Under the pieces are notes generated by a model. The model ran no database searches. It saw only the letters and a list, made by a program, of their open reading frames with translations, and was not told where the DNA came from. From Phaseolus vulgaris (Eukaryota; Streptophyta; Magnoliopsida; Fabales; Fabaceae): 64,000 nt of DNA. Each line of letters begins with the position of its first letter. Positions within the stretch are counted from its first letter, which is position 1. Made by a program: the position numbers and the translations under genes. The DNA is taken from positions 6,495,080 to 6,559,079 of the forward strand of contig NC_023758.2 in NCBI RefSeq assembly GCF_000499845.2. The letters are read 5' to 3'. Shown here in pieces: positions 39,678 through 52,744 of this stretch.

Positions 39678-42600
39678 GGATTCTGGAAAAGGGGCAATGG
39701 GGCCACGTATCTATTGTGAATGTGTATTGTTCAGGTTCTCTACGGGAAAAGAAGGAGATGTGGAAGGAGGTTAGTAGTTTCAGACAGGGTCAGCTATCTA
39801 AGGCTTGGTGTATTATTGGGGATTTTAATTCTATTAGACGACGGGAAGAAAGAAAGAGTGTGATTTCGACTTCTGACTAATCTAGAGAAATAAAGAGTTT
39901 CAATGAGTTTATTGAAAGGTCTGAATTGGTAGACATTCCGTTGGTGGGCAGGAAGTTCACTTGGTTCAAGCCCAACGGGTTGGTAAAAAGCATAATAGAC
40001 AGGGTGCTAGTGTCTAAGGAGTGGCTGGATTTTTGGCCAAACAGCCAACAATTTGTTTTAAATAGAGCAATCTCGGACCATTGTGCAGTTATTCTGAAAG
40101 AAGTCTCAGTGGATTGGGGTCCGAAGCCTTTCAGATGTTTGGATGTGTGGCAGAAAGATAGTAGGTTTAAGGAGTTTGTGAGCTTGAGCTGGTCCTCTTA
40201 CAAGGTGGCCGGCAGAGGAATCTTTGTGTTCAAAGAAAAACTGAAAATAAAGTCAGATTTAAAAGGGTGGAACAAGGAAGTCTTTGGAAATGTGAATCAG
40301 GCTTGTGTGGAAATACAAAAGAGGTTGGACGAGTTAGACGCTCGAGATGACGAAGACAGGTTGGATGAGTTGGAAAGGGAAGAAAGAAAGTCTCTCTTTG
40401 CAAAACTTATTGTCTCTAAGTCTAAACATGAGGCGATTTTATTTCAGAAAGCTAAGCAGAGTTGGATAAAGCAGGGGGATCTTAATACAAAGTTCTTTCA
40501 TTCAGCGATAAAATGGAGGAGGGCAAGGAATCGGTTGCATGGTGTGCTTGATAACAATGTATGGTATGATAAGAAAGAGGAGGTAAAGGAGAAGGTATGT
40601 AAGTACTTTGAGGAAAGGTTTGCAAGGAATGACGCTTGTCAGGTCAGACTGGAAAAGGTTAAGTTCAACACCATCTCGGAAGCTGACAATGAAATGCTAA
40701 CTAGCGACTTCACTGAAGAAGAGATCAGAGCAGCTATTTGGGGGTGTGATAGTTCAAAGAGCCCCGGTCCTGACGGGTTTAATTTTGGCTTTATAAAATA
40801 TTGTTGGGACATTTTGAAGACGGATGTGTTAGCAGCAGTGAAGGATTTCTTATGGCTGCTGGCAAAGAGGTTCAAACGCGTCGTTCCTTTGTTTGATACC
40901 AAAGGTAGAAAATCCTCAACAGTTAGGGGAGTTTAGACCCATTTCTTTAGTAGGTTGTTTGATGGAGGAGGGCCAAGCTCACCACCCCATGGAAGACAAG
41001 AGCCAAGTCTAGAACGTCTAGAGCCAAGTGGGGATCGTCTAGCACAAGGTGAAGAGCGTCTACCCCAAGATGAAGGGCGTCTAGAAAGGGAGCGTCTAGG
41101 AGGAAGACTAGAGCGTCTAGGACCTATCACTATGTCCATAGCCAAGCATCTCCACACATATTTGGGTCAAGCTACGGATGGTAGAGAAAGGAACTTGTAC
41201 ATGCTACATGAAGGCCCATTAGGGGTAGCTTAGTATTTAGTGTAGTGTTGAAAAGCATAAACTTGTCTCCTTTTGATTTACCCTAGATTTCTCACGGTTT
41301 CTAGAATATTTCTCCCACTAGGACCGGCCATGTGCTCCATGTGCCCATGTGATGTAATTTGCATTTCATTTTGATTAGCATTAGGGTTCCATGATGGTCC
41401 TCTTTAGCCTATAAAAAGAGGAGCCTACACCTTGTATTTTGAAGATTGAATAGAGTATTGTTATGTTATGCTGCCAATTTAGTGCCATACATTACTCTTT
41501 GCCTAGCTTCTAGGTTTTAATCTTCATTTCACCACCTTCAAAGGGGCTGGCCGAACCTCCCCATTTCCACACTCTTCATGCACCTTCAAGGTCACCACAC
41601 CTCTTAGGAGGACCTTGTTCATCTCTTCCATTAAGCTTTCGCACCATCTTCAACAAACATCCAAGAAGAGCTCATAGGAAATCCATCATTGTTTGTACAA
41701 AATCATAGCAAAGGTGCTTTCCTTACGATTGAAAAAGGTGATTGGTAAAATCATTGATGTTAGACAGTCAGCTTTTCTTGAAGGAAGAGGTTTATTGGAT
41801 AGTGTGCTGGTCGCAAATAAGGTTCTGGACGAATACAAGAGAAAGAGAAAAAGTTGTGTGTTCTTTAAGGTTGATTATGAGAAGGCTTATGATTCGGTGA
41901 AGTAGGACTTTATCTATTATATGCTAAGGAGGTTGGGTTTCTGCGAACAGTGGATCCGGTGGATAAGGGGTGTTTAGAGTCGGCTTCGGTATTTGTCCTG
42001 GTAAACGGGAGTCCAACTAGGGAGTTCTTTCCTAAAAAGGGGCTTCGTCAGGGTTATCCGCTCGCTCCTTTCCTATTTCTCATAGTGGCGGAAGGCTTAA
42101 CTGGGGTGGCAAGGGTTGCAGAAGATAAGAGGTTGGTTGATAGTTTGGAGGTTGGAAAGGATAAGGTAAAAGTAAACATGTTACAGTATGCGGACGACAC
42201 TCTGTTCTTCTATGAAGCAAATACCAAAAGTATTTTTAATATCAAGGCGATCTTGCAATGCTTTGAGTTGGCTTCAGGGATAAGGGTTAACTTCGCTAAA
42301 AGCAGGATTGGTGGTACGGGGTTGGATCAGGCCACGCTTCAGCGTCTTGCAGTTATTCTTAACTGTGATACGATGGCTTCCCCTTTCGTCTACTTGGGTA
42401 TACCTATTGGCGGGAGTCATAAGCGTGGTGTTTTCTGGAACGGGGTGATCGAGAAGGTTCATACTAGATTAAGCAGATGGAAGGGAAGGTGTTTGTCGAT
42501 GGCTGGGAGGGTCTGTTTGATAAAGTCGGTACTTTCTTCTATTCCGTTATTCTTTATGTCACTATTCAAATTGCCTTCTGGGGTGGCAGGAAAGTTGGTT

Positions 42601-43803
42601 AGTATTCAAAGGAATTTTCTCTAGGGGTGGGGTGCAGACGAAAGGAAGATCACTTGGGCGTCCTGGAACTTGGTTTCTAAGCCGCGTGAGTTCGGGGGGC
42701 TAGGAATTATTGATCCAAAGCTGTTTAATATGGCTTTGTTGGGAAAGTGGATTTGGAGGTTGGGTTCGGTTGAGGACGGTCTGTGGAAGGAGGTTCTCAT
42801 TTCCAAATACAGTGGGTGGAGAAGCTTGGGAGAGGAAGGAAAAGGTAGAAAGAGCTCTCTCTGGTGGAAGGATTTGAGAGAGGTTTGGTCTTCGGAGGGT
42901 TGGGGGAGAAGTTTTGAAGATAGTTTTAAGTGGAAAGTAGGAGACGGGAAAGATGTTTACTTCTGGAAGGACAGATGGCTGAATGGCGAGGCATTGAAGA
43001 TTGCCTTTCCAAGATTGTTCTCCAATAGTTGTTCCAAAGACGCAAAGGTGTCGGAGCTTGGTACTTGGACTAATGGAAGTTGGGTTTGACAATTAGCATG
43101 GAGAAGACCGTTCTTTGATTGGGAGAAGTCGTTGGCGGATCAGTTTAGTAGGATTCTGCTTGAGGCTAGGATGGTACCGGGTGAGGCTGACTGCTGGATT
43201 TGGAAGGGAGGGGGTTTCCAAAAAAATTCAGTTAATTCTGCCTACAATCTTGTTAGGAAGGACAAAGAGGTGGTTTCTTCGTCGGTTTTTGGTATGCTTT
43301 GGGAGTGCAAGGCAGTACCCTCTGCTGGGCTTATGGCTTGGAGGTTGTTGGAAAATAAACTTGCTACCAGGGTAGATTTAAGCAGAAGAGGGGTGTTGGT
43401 AGAAAGCTTGATGTGTTGTTTGTGTGGGAAGGAGGAAGAGTCTTGTGGTCACTTGTTCTTCTGGTGTAGCTTTGCTTGGCGAGTTTGGAGTTTATGTTTT
43501 AGATGGCTTGGGGTTTTGTTCGTATCACACATCGAGCCGAAGGCTAACTTCGTTCAATTTAGGATGAGTCCCCCTTTTGGGTCAGTTAAGTTTTGGAACA
43601 CAATCTGGGTCGGGGTGGTTAGTGAGATTTGGAATCACAGGAATCAAATAATTTTCAAAAAAGGAGTGGTTGACACAGATGAAGTTTTTGCTTTGGTTCA
43701 AGTTAAGGTATGGGCTTGGGTTTCTACAAAAGTCCGATTTGCATCGTTTTCATTTTTTGATTTGTGTCTGGAACCTATGGAGTGTATGAGATTAGTTTAT
43801 TGA
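39678..43803 (+). pseudogene. LINE ORF2: endonuclease, reverse transcriptase, zf-RVT
   Basis: The apurinic-type endonuclease end is seen as CIIGDFNSIRR (about 39810), then KFTWFKPNG and SDHCAVIL (about 40072). Reverse transcriptase starts with SKSPGPDGFNFGFIKYCWD (about 40757). It is cut at the [10 protein letters not shown] block by the LTR and resumes at YKIIAKVLSLRLK (41693), followed by SAFLEGRGLLDSVLVAN, FKVDYEKAYDSV, LRQGYPLAPFLF and the catalytic YADD (about 42190). The end has SMAGRVCLIKSVLSSIP, the plant zf-RVT domain (CCLCGKEEESCGHLFFWC, about 43414) and a C-terminal tail. Inactivating changes include in-frame stops near 39878, 41903, 42622 and 43087 and a frameshift near 41960. Confidence 0.9.
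40960..41688 (+). repeat. Solo LTR inside the LINE, TSD TTGTT
   Basis: A 729-bp LTR starts TGATGGA and ends TCCATCA. The 5 bp on each side are identical: TTGTT at 40955-40959 and at 41689-41693. Removing LTR plus one TTGTT would rejoin the LINE reading frame, confirming the boundaries. A TATAAAAAG box lies at 41410-41418, and GCGTCT-spaced minisatellite units at about 41010-41120. It belongs to the same family as the LTR at 960-1747. Absence of internal sequence means LTR-LTR recombination removed the body of the element. Confidence 0.95.
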
Positions 43804-43950
43804 TGTTTTTGCTAGGAGTAGTAAGAGATGGCTTTTTTAGTTAGTTTTGGTGGTGCTTAGGTCTAGTTTGATGCTTGAGTATCATGTATAAGGATTGAAC
43901 CACCCTGAAGTAGTTCCTATTTATTTATTTTTTATTGTCGATAAAAAAAC

Positions 43951-44898
43951 TATTAAAATAAAAAAATGTGTTCAGTTATTTATTTTTTTAGCATTTGAAA
44001 GTAATAATGCATTCCAAAATGAAATTCATTTTAATATTTTTTTTGTGCAAAATAATATGAACAAAGATTAAAAAAAATGTATCCCTTAAAAAATAAGAAT
44101 TTCTTACACCTGTCTAAGTTGTCAAAACTCATCTTTGAATTTCAACCATTGTTTTCAAAAAAAAAAAAAAAAAAAAAAAGATGTCAAATCCAAAATCCCA
44201 CTGACCCAGTGTATCATCTCGAGTCCAGCTTGGTTTGTAGGTGGTTCACATGATAGATTTGGGTTTTTCTTATAAAATAATTGGTTCATTTCTTTTTATT
44301 TCGGAAAGGATGTGTTCCAAAAAGTTAATTTTTTACATTCTGAAAAAATCATTCCGAATTATAACTTTTTACATTCCAGAATAAAAGATTGCGAACCAAA
44401 AAAAATCGTAGGTGTGTGTTGTCCACAGAAGTTTTCTAGGTAACAATAAAGACTAGAGAGAGGGTTGACTCTTGTTTCCCACAACAGTAATTGGAACCAA
44501 TGTTTCTTTACTTAGCTTAATATTCAGTCTTCGTAATACAAAAGCTAATAATTCTATTACAAATAAATCAAACTGATGGCAGTGGGAAAAGATTGACAGA
44601 TCGTAAATAAAAAGCAATAGAAGAAAAAAAATCAAGCATTTTCCCAACAAAAAACAGATCTGAACAAAGAACTTACAGAAGATACAGCCTTACGCTTGCC
44701 AATTCCTGACTTTAGTTATGAACTTTATGGACAAGGGGCAACTTACGATCTGTTGCCAAAACAACTATAATGATGGGAGATAACTAACTAATTTCACTCT
44801 CAAGAGTTCCTCTCCCACCCACCAGTTTAAAACCATTAACCATGGAAGTTGACATGATTATTCGGTGGAATTCAAGCGCCAAAGAAAGATACAAGTTC
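43951..44898. other. Spacer and probable 3' UTR of AP-1 mu
   Basis: No gene. It contains a pure A run at about 44158-44179 and, nearer 44898, the likely 3' untranslated region of the minus-strand AP-1 mu gene. No poly(A) site could be fixed. Confidence 0.5.
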
Positions 44899-47800
44899 TT
44901 AAATAAGCCGTAGTTCGTACTCTCCAGCCATCGTTATGTATCTCACCCATGGAAGAGCCTGATACCCACTTTTCTCAATAATCTTCAAATATCTAACCTA
45001 TAAAACCAAAACATTTACATGTTGATTACCATCATCAGATCAAACCTTCAGCTAACTGAATAACACCATCAAATCATGTGGGTGTCTTCAAATTCACATG
45101 GATCAAACAAACTACTTTTCAAACCTATTTATCATGGACAATAGAATAAAATTAAGTTTGGTAGTTTTTTATCCTTTCCAAATGTCAAGTTCCTTTTTCC
45201 ACAATTATGTTTTTATATTAATATTTTTTTGAACATTTATTGTAAATCCTGAAAATAATATTAACTAAAATAAATTCCTCAAGTTCACTACAACCCTAAA
45301 TCCATTGAAATAATGAAAAATGTTAACACGTAAATGGAAAGAAAGACAGAGATATGGGAAGAATAAATATTGATTAAAATAAAAGGTCACATTCACCTAA
45401 ATTTAATCAGAGGTACTGACAAACATTATTTCCTATGCTGAAAAAATAGTCTAGCTATATTCTGTATATAAATAAACCAGATTTACGTTGCAATACCTGT
45501 ATGCCAGAAACAGTAAAGTATGGTATTTCAAATTTCACATTTATAGGGGCTTTTCTCTCAGGAGTTGCATCCTCGTCTGTTATACTGGGAAGACGAAACT
45601 CTGCTCTCAACATATATTCCTGAAAGTATCAAAGGAGGAAAACCAGATCCAATAAACCATGATCAAAACAAGGTACCAAAAGATGGGTGTTATTCAAGGA
45701 TTCGATGCCAATTAGAAGTGAACTCATACCTTGCCTCCAGGGAAGGATCTAATTTTCCAGATTAACGCATCCTTTTCAGGTGCATATGATGCAGATCCCA
45801 TTGAAGTTCGGACATTAGGATTTGTTGCATCAACAGGCACAGGCAACTCAATCTCCACGTTTGTGGCAGTGCTATAAAATAAACTCAATTAATTGGGGCA
45901 GCAAAAGACAGTTAAGGTTCTAGAGATCTAAAACCTGATTTACCCATCTTCTATCATCAGGGGTGAGGAAACGTAGTAAACATAAGAAAAGAAGAAATCT
46001 CATTACCTGCGTTCTTTAAATTGACTCCTTGCTTTTACCATAATCTCCATCCGACTCTTTGAATGCTTTTCAACACTTGCTTCCACCCAAATTAAAGGCT
46101 TAACCTGAAAACAGTGATGGTAGAATCATCAGACTTCGAAATGCTTTTATTCTCTCTTTCTCTGTGTTTAGCTCTAAAAATAGAAACTTATGTCATGTCT
46201 AGAGAAAAAGATGAACCTGTGTACTGAGCCTGTATGTCATCAAATCAAATGACCCATCAGGAGGTATAAAGGAAATTGTTCTATCATTTTCAAATCGAGC
46301 CAAACGCACACACCTTCATAAAAGGCCAGATATAATTTGAGAACTAGCATCAAGAAGAAACATGCTTAAAAAAACTATACAAAACTTCCAGTCTAAATTA
46401 TCATTTTCTAAATACAAGGAAGACCAGCATACATACTGATGAAATTTTATGTCTTCCAAGTCAATAGCCTTTCCCTTGGTTGTTCTACCTTGTGCCTCTA
46501 ACAATACTCTATCATTTAAGCCAAGTTTGCACTCAGGCATACCGCTGTATTATGAAAGGCACACTTGAGTTTCAGATAAATACACTGGCATACAAGTCAG
46601 TTAGTTAGAATAATAGATACTTCACGGTTAACACAGTCTACCAAATACTCTCAACTGTAAAAAAATTGGGAGTGAAATATGGACTCAGTGGTCAGACTTG
46701 TCTGTAATATACCTAACTCAAATATGTATGTTTTGCACGAGCAGTAAAAGAAAGCCTCTGGACTAAGGAGTACCAAATGAAAAAAAGCCAATTTTTTAAA
46801 TTCCAGATAACAACGCATAGTGGTTGGTCTAAAAAATGCTATAGCAGGATAGCCACTATTTAGAAATTTTTTGTATGGTTTATACAATGCATACTATATG
46901 AATACATATTCTCAAAAACGGTAAACATTAATCAAAATTAATTGCATTCAATTAATAATTAACAATAAAAAGTAATTGGTGTCAACAAAATATACAAGCA
47001 AATACCAACAAAAGTCAAATACTAGTTTCCCAGAAAGGAATTATCATCTTCTAATCCAAGTCCTCTTTATCATTTTCACTACTATTACAATTATAGAATT
47101 CTCTGTCATCAATATACATATACATATATATGATTAATTATTTAATAAATAAAAAATATTAGAGCAGAGGTCATTCTACTATCTCACTTTTGGGGTCAGC
47201 CACTCCGCTATCCAGGACTGACTACTATGGTTGAATTCATTTTTTGAAATTGAAATCCCCACACAAAAACCCTAATCCTGTCATTTGGTCTGCATCACTA
47301 CTACTCTAAACCACTCCACTAGGACAGCTACTGAGGTGGGCAGGCACCACTATGCTGCCACCATAGCACACCCCTTAAAGTGCTGAATAAAACTACCCAC
47401 AAGTCTGTTTAACCAGTACAAAGTAAAAAACAGAAAATAACAAACTGCACACGTCCTCATAGCTAATTTCATTTGCATTCCTCAAAAATTTACATACACA
47501 TAAATCAAAGATGGTTTTAAGAAAAGATTCAATAAGAACTAAGTTTAGGCTTGGTTCTCTAATCCCTAATGTACCTCTTCAGTCCTAAACAATGACCACA
47601 CACACATATAGTATAGTATACTCTGCACACATGAGTAGACAGAACAACAAAAACAAGCAAAACGAAAAACCAGAAAACTGAGATCAGCACATTAGAGCCC
47701 CTAAACCAACATAGTAGAATTTGGCCAAATCAATAAATAGTAGAAAGACCAGTCAGTTAATGGCCAATGTCAGAAAATCAATAGATCTCAAGGAAAGTAG

Positions 47801-48774
47801 GAAGCCAACCTCAAATACGTTCTCATCTTCAACGCCCCAACAACATCAGATCTAATTATTTGTCCATTGCTATTGACAAGTATATTAACATTCTCCACCA
47901 CATCCAAGAAAACCTGAAAACACAATCGCTTAGAGCATTAAATTACAATTAAAAAAAGCTTCAGATTCTTCACTTTCGTAACGGTTACCTCATTTTTCTT
48001 ATAGTTTATCCCTTCGCTGCGCCAAGACACAGCATTAGTCACAGCCATGGGAGGTCTCTGCGTAACTTCCATTCTATAAGCATCAGTCTTGATAAACTCA
48101 CTAAGAATTTGCGCCTCAGTGTATTGAGGATAGCCAAAGTCCATAATCTCATCAAGTAGTTCATACTGCCAGCGACACAACAAATCGAAAACGACACAAT
48201 TCAACCAATTCATTACCAATCGACGAAACTAGTAATTAAAAGGCGAATTCATCGGCAAGTTACCACGACGACGAAGTTGTCCCTGAGCGATTCCTCTTCC
48301 AATTCTTCGAAGTAGTGCTTAAACACCTGCCCCAAAAACACGGATCGATGATTATTCGCACAAACTATATCGAGAAATTCTCAATTTGGAAATGATTGAA
48401 TAAGAAATCGTACGTCGACAACTCGGTGCAGGAAGAAGAGGAGGCTTGCGGCATTGCAGTTCTGTCTGGTGGCTATCATGATATAGACGTTGCTATGCTG
48501 AATGAACATGTAGGTCACGCCGTTGTCGAGCACGACCGGATCTTGAGACTGCGGATCGGCCTTCGATGAAAAGGAGAGGAGCTAGAGAGTGAGGATTCGC
48601 GTTGTGAGAGTGAGTGAAAGAGAAGAGAGGTAAAGCGGAAGGAACCTGTTTCTCGATGAGCTTGGTGAAGAAGCGTTCGGCGTCGAGGGCGGAGACGTCG
48701 CCTCGGTAATCTCGCCAGATGAGGACGCGGCCTTTGATGTCGAGGAGGAACAGAGCAGAGGCTGCCCCTGCCAT
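44899..48774 (-). CDS. AP1M2: AP-1 complex subunit mu (medium adaptin)
   Basis: The medium chain of the AP-1 clathrin adaptor binds tyrosine-based sorting signals on cargo at the trans-Golgi network/early endosome. Eleven exons on the minus strand (48774-48646, 48560-48414, 48326-48264, 48165-47989, 47913-47810, 46544-46437, 46313-46217, 46104-46007, 45871-45730, 45619-45497, 44997-44899) join at GT-AG sites without a frame break into 428 aa, the usual length in plants. The N-terminal longin-like part starts MAGAASALFLLDIKGRVLIW and is followed by FFLHRVVDVFKHYFEELEEE. The mu homology domain follows NAVSWRSEGINYKKNEVFLD and includes CKLGLNDRVLLE, FIPPDGSFDLMTYRLS and WVRYITMAGEYELRLI at the end. 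An in-frame ATG 12 codons upstream (48810) exists, but family proteins start at MAGAAS. Housekeeping gene, very conserved. Confidence 0.97.
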
Positions 48775-49387
48775 TGCTTGCTGCTGCAGTGATCGGATCC
48801 TGGATTCCAATCAGATCAGCACCACCGTCAAAAGAAAAAGGAGAAGAAGAACATGAGAAACAAGGACTCCTATACGACGCCGTTACTACAAAGTAATTAT
48901 TCTTATTTATTTTAATTCGGGGATGTAATTATTTTTCTTATTTACTTTGTTTTGTTTCAAGCGACTTACAATAAAAATTAATTGCGATCAATTGTGTTTA
49001 TGTTTATTTGCTTTTGAGAGAGGTTTAAATTAGGTTAATTAATTTTATATAAATATAGTATGCCTTAATACATTCTAGTGCAACGAAATTACGAATTTAT
49101 AAGTAGCTTTCAAAAATACTCATATAGACTTTCTTTTGTGAAATTATGAAATAAGTTAAGTTTCTAGTTAAAATTAACTCATATATTAATTAATTTATAA
49201 TAAATACATATTAACTTTATTCTAAAAAATAATTTATTAAACGATGCAACTTATATCATATTATCAAAGCATATAATTGAAAGATGAAAAAAACTCTTCT
49301 ACGAATTTTTTATAGGGAAATTTGATATAGTAAACACATCTTTCTCAAATATCCATAAGTATTTATCGAGGATTGAGAGAAATTTGT
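48775..49387. other. Upstream region of AP-1 mu, then AT-rich spacer
   Basis: The first 100 bases or so probably hold the 5' UTR and core promoter of the minus-strand AP-1 mu gene; no clear TATA box. The rest is AT-rich without features. Confidence 0.4.
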
Positions 49388-50033
49388 CTTTTCTTTTTCT
49401 CTTAATTATATTTGGCTTAGTAAACACTTGATAAGAGGGAATTTTTTATTTGTCAAATCTCTAAGAGTCACAACCATTTTAGTTGGCAATGCAATGGAAA
49501 CCACCATGTTTGCAACAAAAGGGAAAGAAAATAAATTTATTTTACGATGTTCCCCTCCAAAGAAAAGAGTCAGTACAACCCAAGGACGACTCGTTTCCAA
49601 TGACAACAACCTTTCTAATTAATGTAAGGATATTTTTGTTGGAAGAAGAGAAAAGGGAATAAGAAGAAGTCATCAAGATGTACCTAGACGTATTTTTTTA
49701 TTTGTCAAACCTTTTCTTTTTCTCTTAATTATATTTGGCTTAGTAAACACTTGATAAGAGGGGATTTTTTATTTGTCAAATCTCTAACAGTCACAACCAT
49801 TTTAGTTGGCAATGCAATGGAAACCACCATGTTTGCAACAGAAGGGAAAGAAAATAAATTTATTTTACGATGTTCCCCTCCAAAGAAAAGAGTCAGTACA
49901 ACCCAAGGACGACTCGTTTCCAATGACAACAACCTTTCTACTTAATGTAAGGATATTTTTGTTGGAAGAAGAGAAAAGGGAATAAGAAGAAGTCATCAAG
50001 ATGTACCTAGACGTAAAACACAACGAACGAAGA
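49388..50033. repeat. 323-bp tandem duplication
   Basis: Two head-to-tail copies (about 49388-49710 and 49711-50033) begin around TTTTCTTTTTCTCTTAATTA. They differ at only a few positions: AAGAG/ACAG in the CTCTAA-AGTCACAACC region, AAAAGGG/AGAAGGG and CTAAT/CTACT. The boundary TTTTTTTATTTGTCAAACC is found only between the copies. Paired open frames of 64 and 67 codons on both strands are a result of the duplication and match no family I know. Confidence 0.9.
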
Positions 50034-52178
50034 AGGGAAACACTTAAAGCTCTCAAGAAAGTTAGAAAAGCACAACGAGGTTGGAATAATGTAAGTGGAA
50101 ATGATGTTGGAATACAAGACAACTAAAACATTTCAAAAGTTTTGTATTTCCCACAACGAGACACCCCAATTTTGTATATTAGAACAACGTTACACAAAAA
50201 AATGAAATGTTAGCCACCAAATAATGTAACATCTCAAATGAGTAAAAACTCATCATTAATGCTAAAAACATATCATTAATGTACATTGAAAATCATATCG
50301 TTATAGACTAGAAAGATAGAATAAACTTGATCATCTCATGTCAAGTTATAAAATACAATTTCAAAACTAACTTAAGCTCATATATCGAAAACACTAAAAC
50401 TCATCATCCACAAAATCTTTCCACATGCACCTTATTTGTGGAATCTGAGTGTGGGGAACTTATGCACATACCCGACTTCGAGATATTTAGAGATATATTT
50501 CTAACTGAATATTCATAACAAAATATTTATTTGTTATTTAAATAACTAGTATATATGTGTGTGTGAGATATTTAATGGCTTAAGAGCTTATAAATACATA
50601 TTAATCCCATGAAAGTACTCACTCAATTTTGTCATTTACTTCAATACTCGTATATCTTATTCTATAATTTCTCTAACTTTTAGTGACTTGAATGTTAGAG
50701 AATCTTCTACACATGATCTCTCTTCAATTTTCATCAACTACTTTCCTTAAAGATTTAAGCTCAGCTTTCCAAAAGAGAAAATTCTTTCACTAAAAAAGAA
50801 TCACACTCATTATTAATAAGAAGACTTACAAGAACAACCTAAATAAAACTCCAAAATTATGAAAATTACCCGTATTTACTTGTAAGTATTGAAAAATGTT
50901 CTAAATTAAAAAAATGATAAACAAAGAAGAAAAAACACGAATATCACAAACAAATAACATTATCCATTTCTCCACAAAATTGTAGACAAATACTACATAA
51001 AATTGATTACACATAAACATATAACTCATTATATTTTTTAATACAATCAATTTCTATTAATAATTATATTTTTCAAATAAATAATTAAAATAAATAATAG
51101 AATAATAAATATTTTTTATGTTATAACAAAATAAATAATTCAAATAAAAATATTCAAATAATTAATAAATAAAATAAATAAATTTAATATATATTTTATA
51201 TTATAAAATAAAATAATTTAAATTTTTTTATTTTGATATATTATTATTTTAAAATATAATTTTTTTTATTAAAATTTAATAATATTTTTGTATTTAAACT
51301 TTATTTTAACTAATTTATATTTTAAAACTTACTTTTTATGTCAAATTAATTTTAGAAAGTTATTTAATAAACTATTTTTTAGATATATACAAAAAAAATT
51401 ATTCTATTACATAAGTATTAATCCAGTATAAAAAATTTCATTTTTTTCATTAATTTAAATACCCTTACTTTTTACTTTCTTTAATTTTTTAATATTTTGG
51501 TCGGATGCAACTATTTAAATTTTTTAATATTAATTTTCTAATTTAAATAAAGTATTTCAATCATCAACCGTACAGAAATGGTAAAAAGAATAGCTACTAC
51601 ATTGACATCCACAGAAAAATAGCACCATCCACATTAATTGAGAAAACCATGAAAAGTATTAGTGAAAAATAGTTTGAACCTTAAAAAATAACTAATGTCA
51701 ACTGGAAAAATAATGTCAAGTGACAAATTATAACAAATATTTTAGAATCTCTCAGGAGTTGCACATTAAATTGAAAAAACTACTCAGGAAGATACTTCAC
51801 TTATATTTTGTATGCATCACACAATAATTACAACAGAAACAACCAGGAATTGACTAGGTGTGCCCTAAAAAGAGTACCAAAGACGGTTTCTTCATGCAAC
51901 TCTACTCTATAGATTCTTCAACCACCCTCGCACAATATGAAAATATTTTTTTATTTTTCATAGTGCCACTTCTCTAAAGGAGTTTTTCGATTATGTAATT
52001 TGAATACGTATTTGAAAAAAAGACTTTTAATGTAATCCAAAAGCTAAAAAAGACTTTCGAATTACATAATCCAGAAACTAATATTATGCATATGAAAAAA
52101 CTTTCAGATTATGTAATCTAAAAGTTAATTACGAATTTGAAAAAAGACTTCCAGATTATATAATTTAGAATATTATAG
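50034..52178. other. AT-rich intergenic spacer
   Basis: No coding sequence or RNA gene seen. About 52010-52170 has dispersed variants of GATTATGTAATCTGAAAG, a partly palindromic short repeat. Confidence 0.4.
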
Positions 52179-52303
52179 AAAGATATTTTTAGAAATATGA
52201 AAATTTATAAAGATGAGGAAAGAATATTTTTAGAAATATGAAAATTTATAAAGATGAGGAAAGAATATTTTTAGAAATATGAAAATTTATGAAGGTGAAA
52301 AAA
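52179..52303. repeat. 41-bp tandem repeat, about 3 units
   Basis: Units contain AGAATATTTTTAGAAATATG and GAAAATTTATAAAGATGAGG; the third is diverged. The period was counted from the GAGG blocks at 52215 and 52256. Confidence 0.85.
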
Positions 52304-52380
52304 GAATATATAGAGGTGCAGGAAGAAATAGCTGAGTATCTTATGTTTCTCTAAAGAGAAGAACCAATTCGAGAAAGTTA

Positions 52381-52512
52381 GATTGTTTGAAGTTCAGCCC
52401 CAAAGCCCGAGAATATTGTTTGAAGTTCAACATTGGCCTAAAGAGCCCGTTAGATTATTTGAAGTTCAGCCCCAAAGCCCGAAAATATTGTTTGAAGTTA
52501 CACATTGGGTAC
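52381..52512. repeat. 72-bp direct repeat, 2 units
   Basis: Copies start GATTGTTTGAAGTTCAGCCC (52381) and GATTATTTGAAGTTCAGCCC (52453). Each copy contains a second internal TGTTTGAAGTT, so there is a half-period pattern as well. No function can be assigned. Confidence 0.8.
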
Positions 52513-52744
52513 TGTTGCTATCCCTATTGGTAAGTGCTCACAACAATCCAACAAACTTAAACTGCATAATCTTTTGAAAGGAATATTTGAATATGGTGAT
52601 ACAGAATAGAATAAAAAAACTAAAACTTTCATCAACTAATAGAAAAAAGACCCTCTTTACAGAGATGCCACATTTCAGAATCGAACCAAAAGATTGAACT
52701 GTTCAAGTGGGATGCACCAAAACCCTGCAAAAGTGAAATACAAG

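Larger units (their letters stand above)
39672..43950 (+). mobile_element. 5'-truncated LINE (L1-type) retrotransposon, split by a solo LTR
   Basis: The element contains endonuclease, reverse transcriptase and C-terminal zinc-binding coding sequence in order and ends near 43950 in an A-rich tail after TTTATTTATTTTTTATTGTC. The 5' part of ORF2, all of ORF1 and the 5' UTR are missing, as expected for aborted reverse transcription. A solo LTR (40960-41688) interrupts it. I could not identify the target duplication of the LINE itself. Confidence 0.85.

Noticed and set aside
40639..41233. Arg/Pro-rich frames spanning the LTR minisatellite, and similar ones at 945-1136
   Set aside because: Products of GCGTCT repeats within LTRs.
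48775..48810. Twelve-codon N-terminal extension of AP-1 mu
   Set aside because: AP-1 mu proteins start at MAGAAS; the extension is probably 5' UTR.
49406..50122. Paired 64-67 codon frames on both strands
   Set aside because: They exist in duplicate only because of the 323-bp duplication and match no known family.
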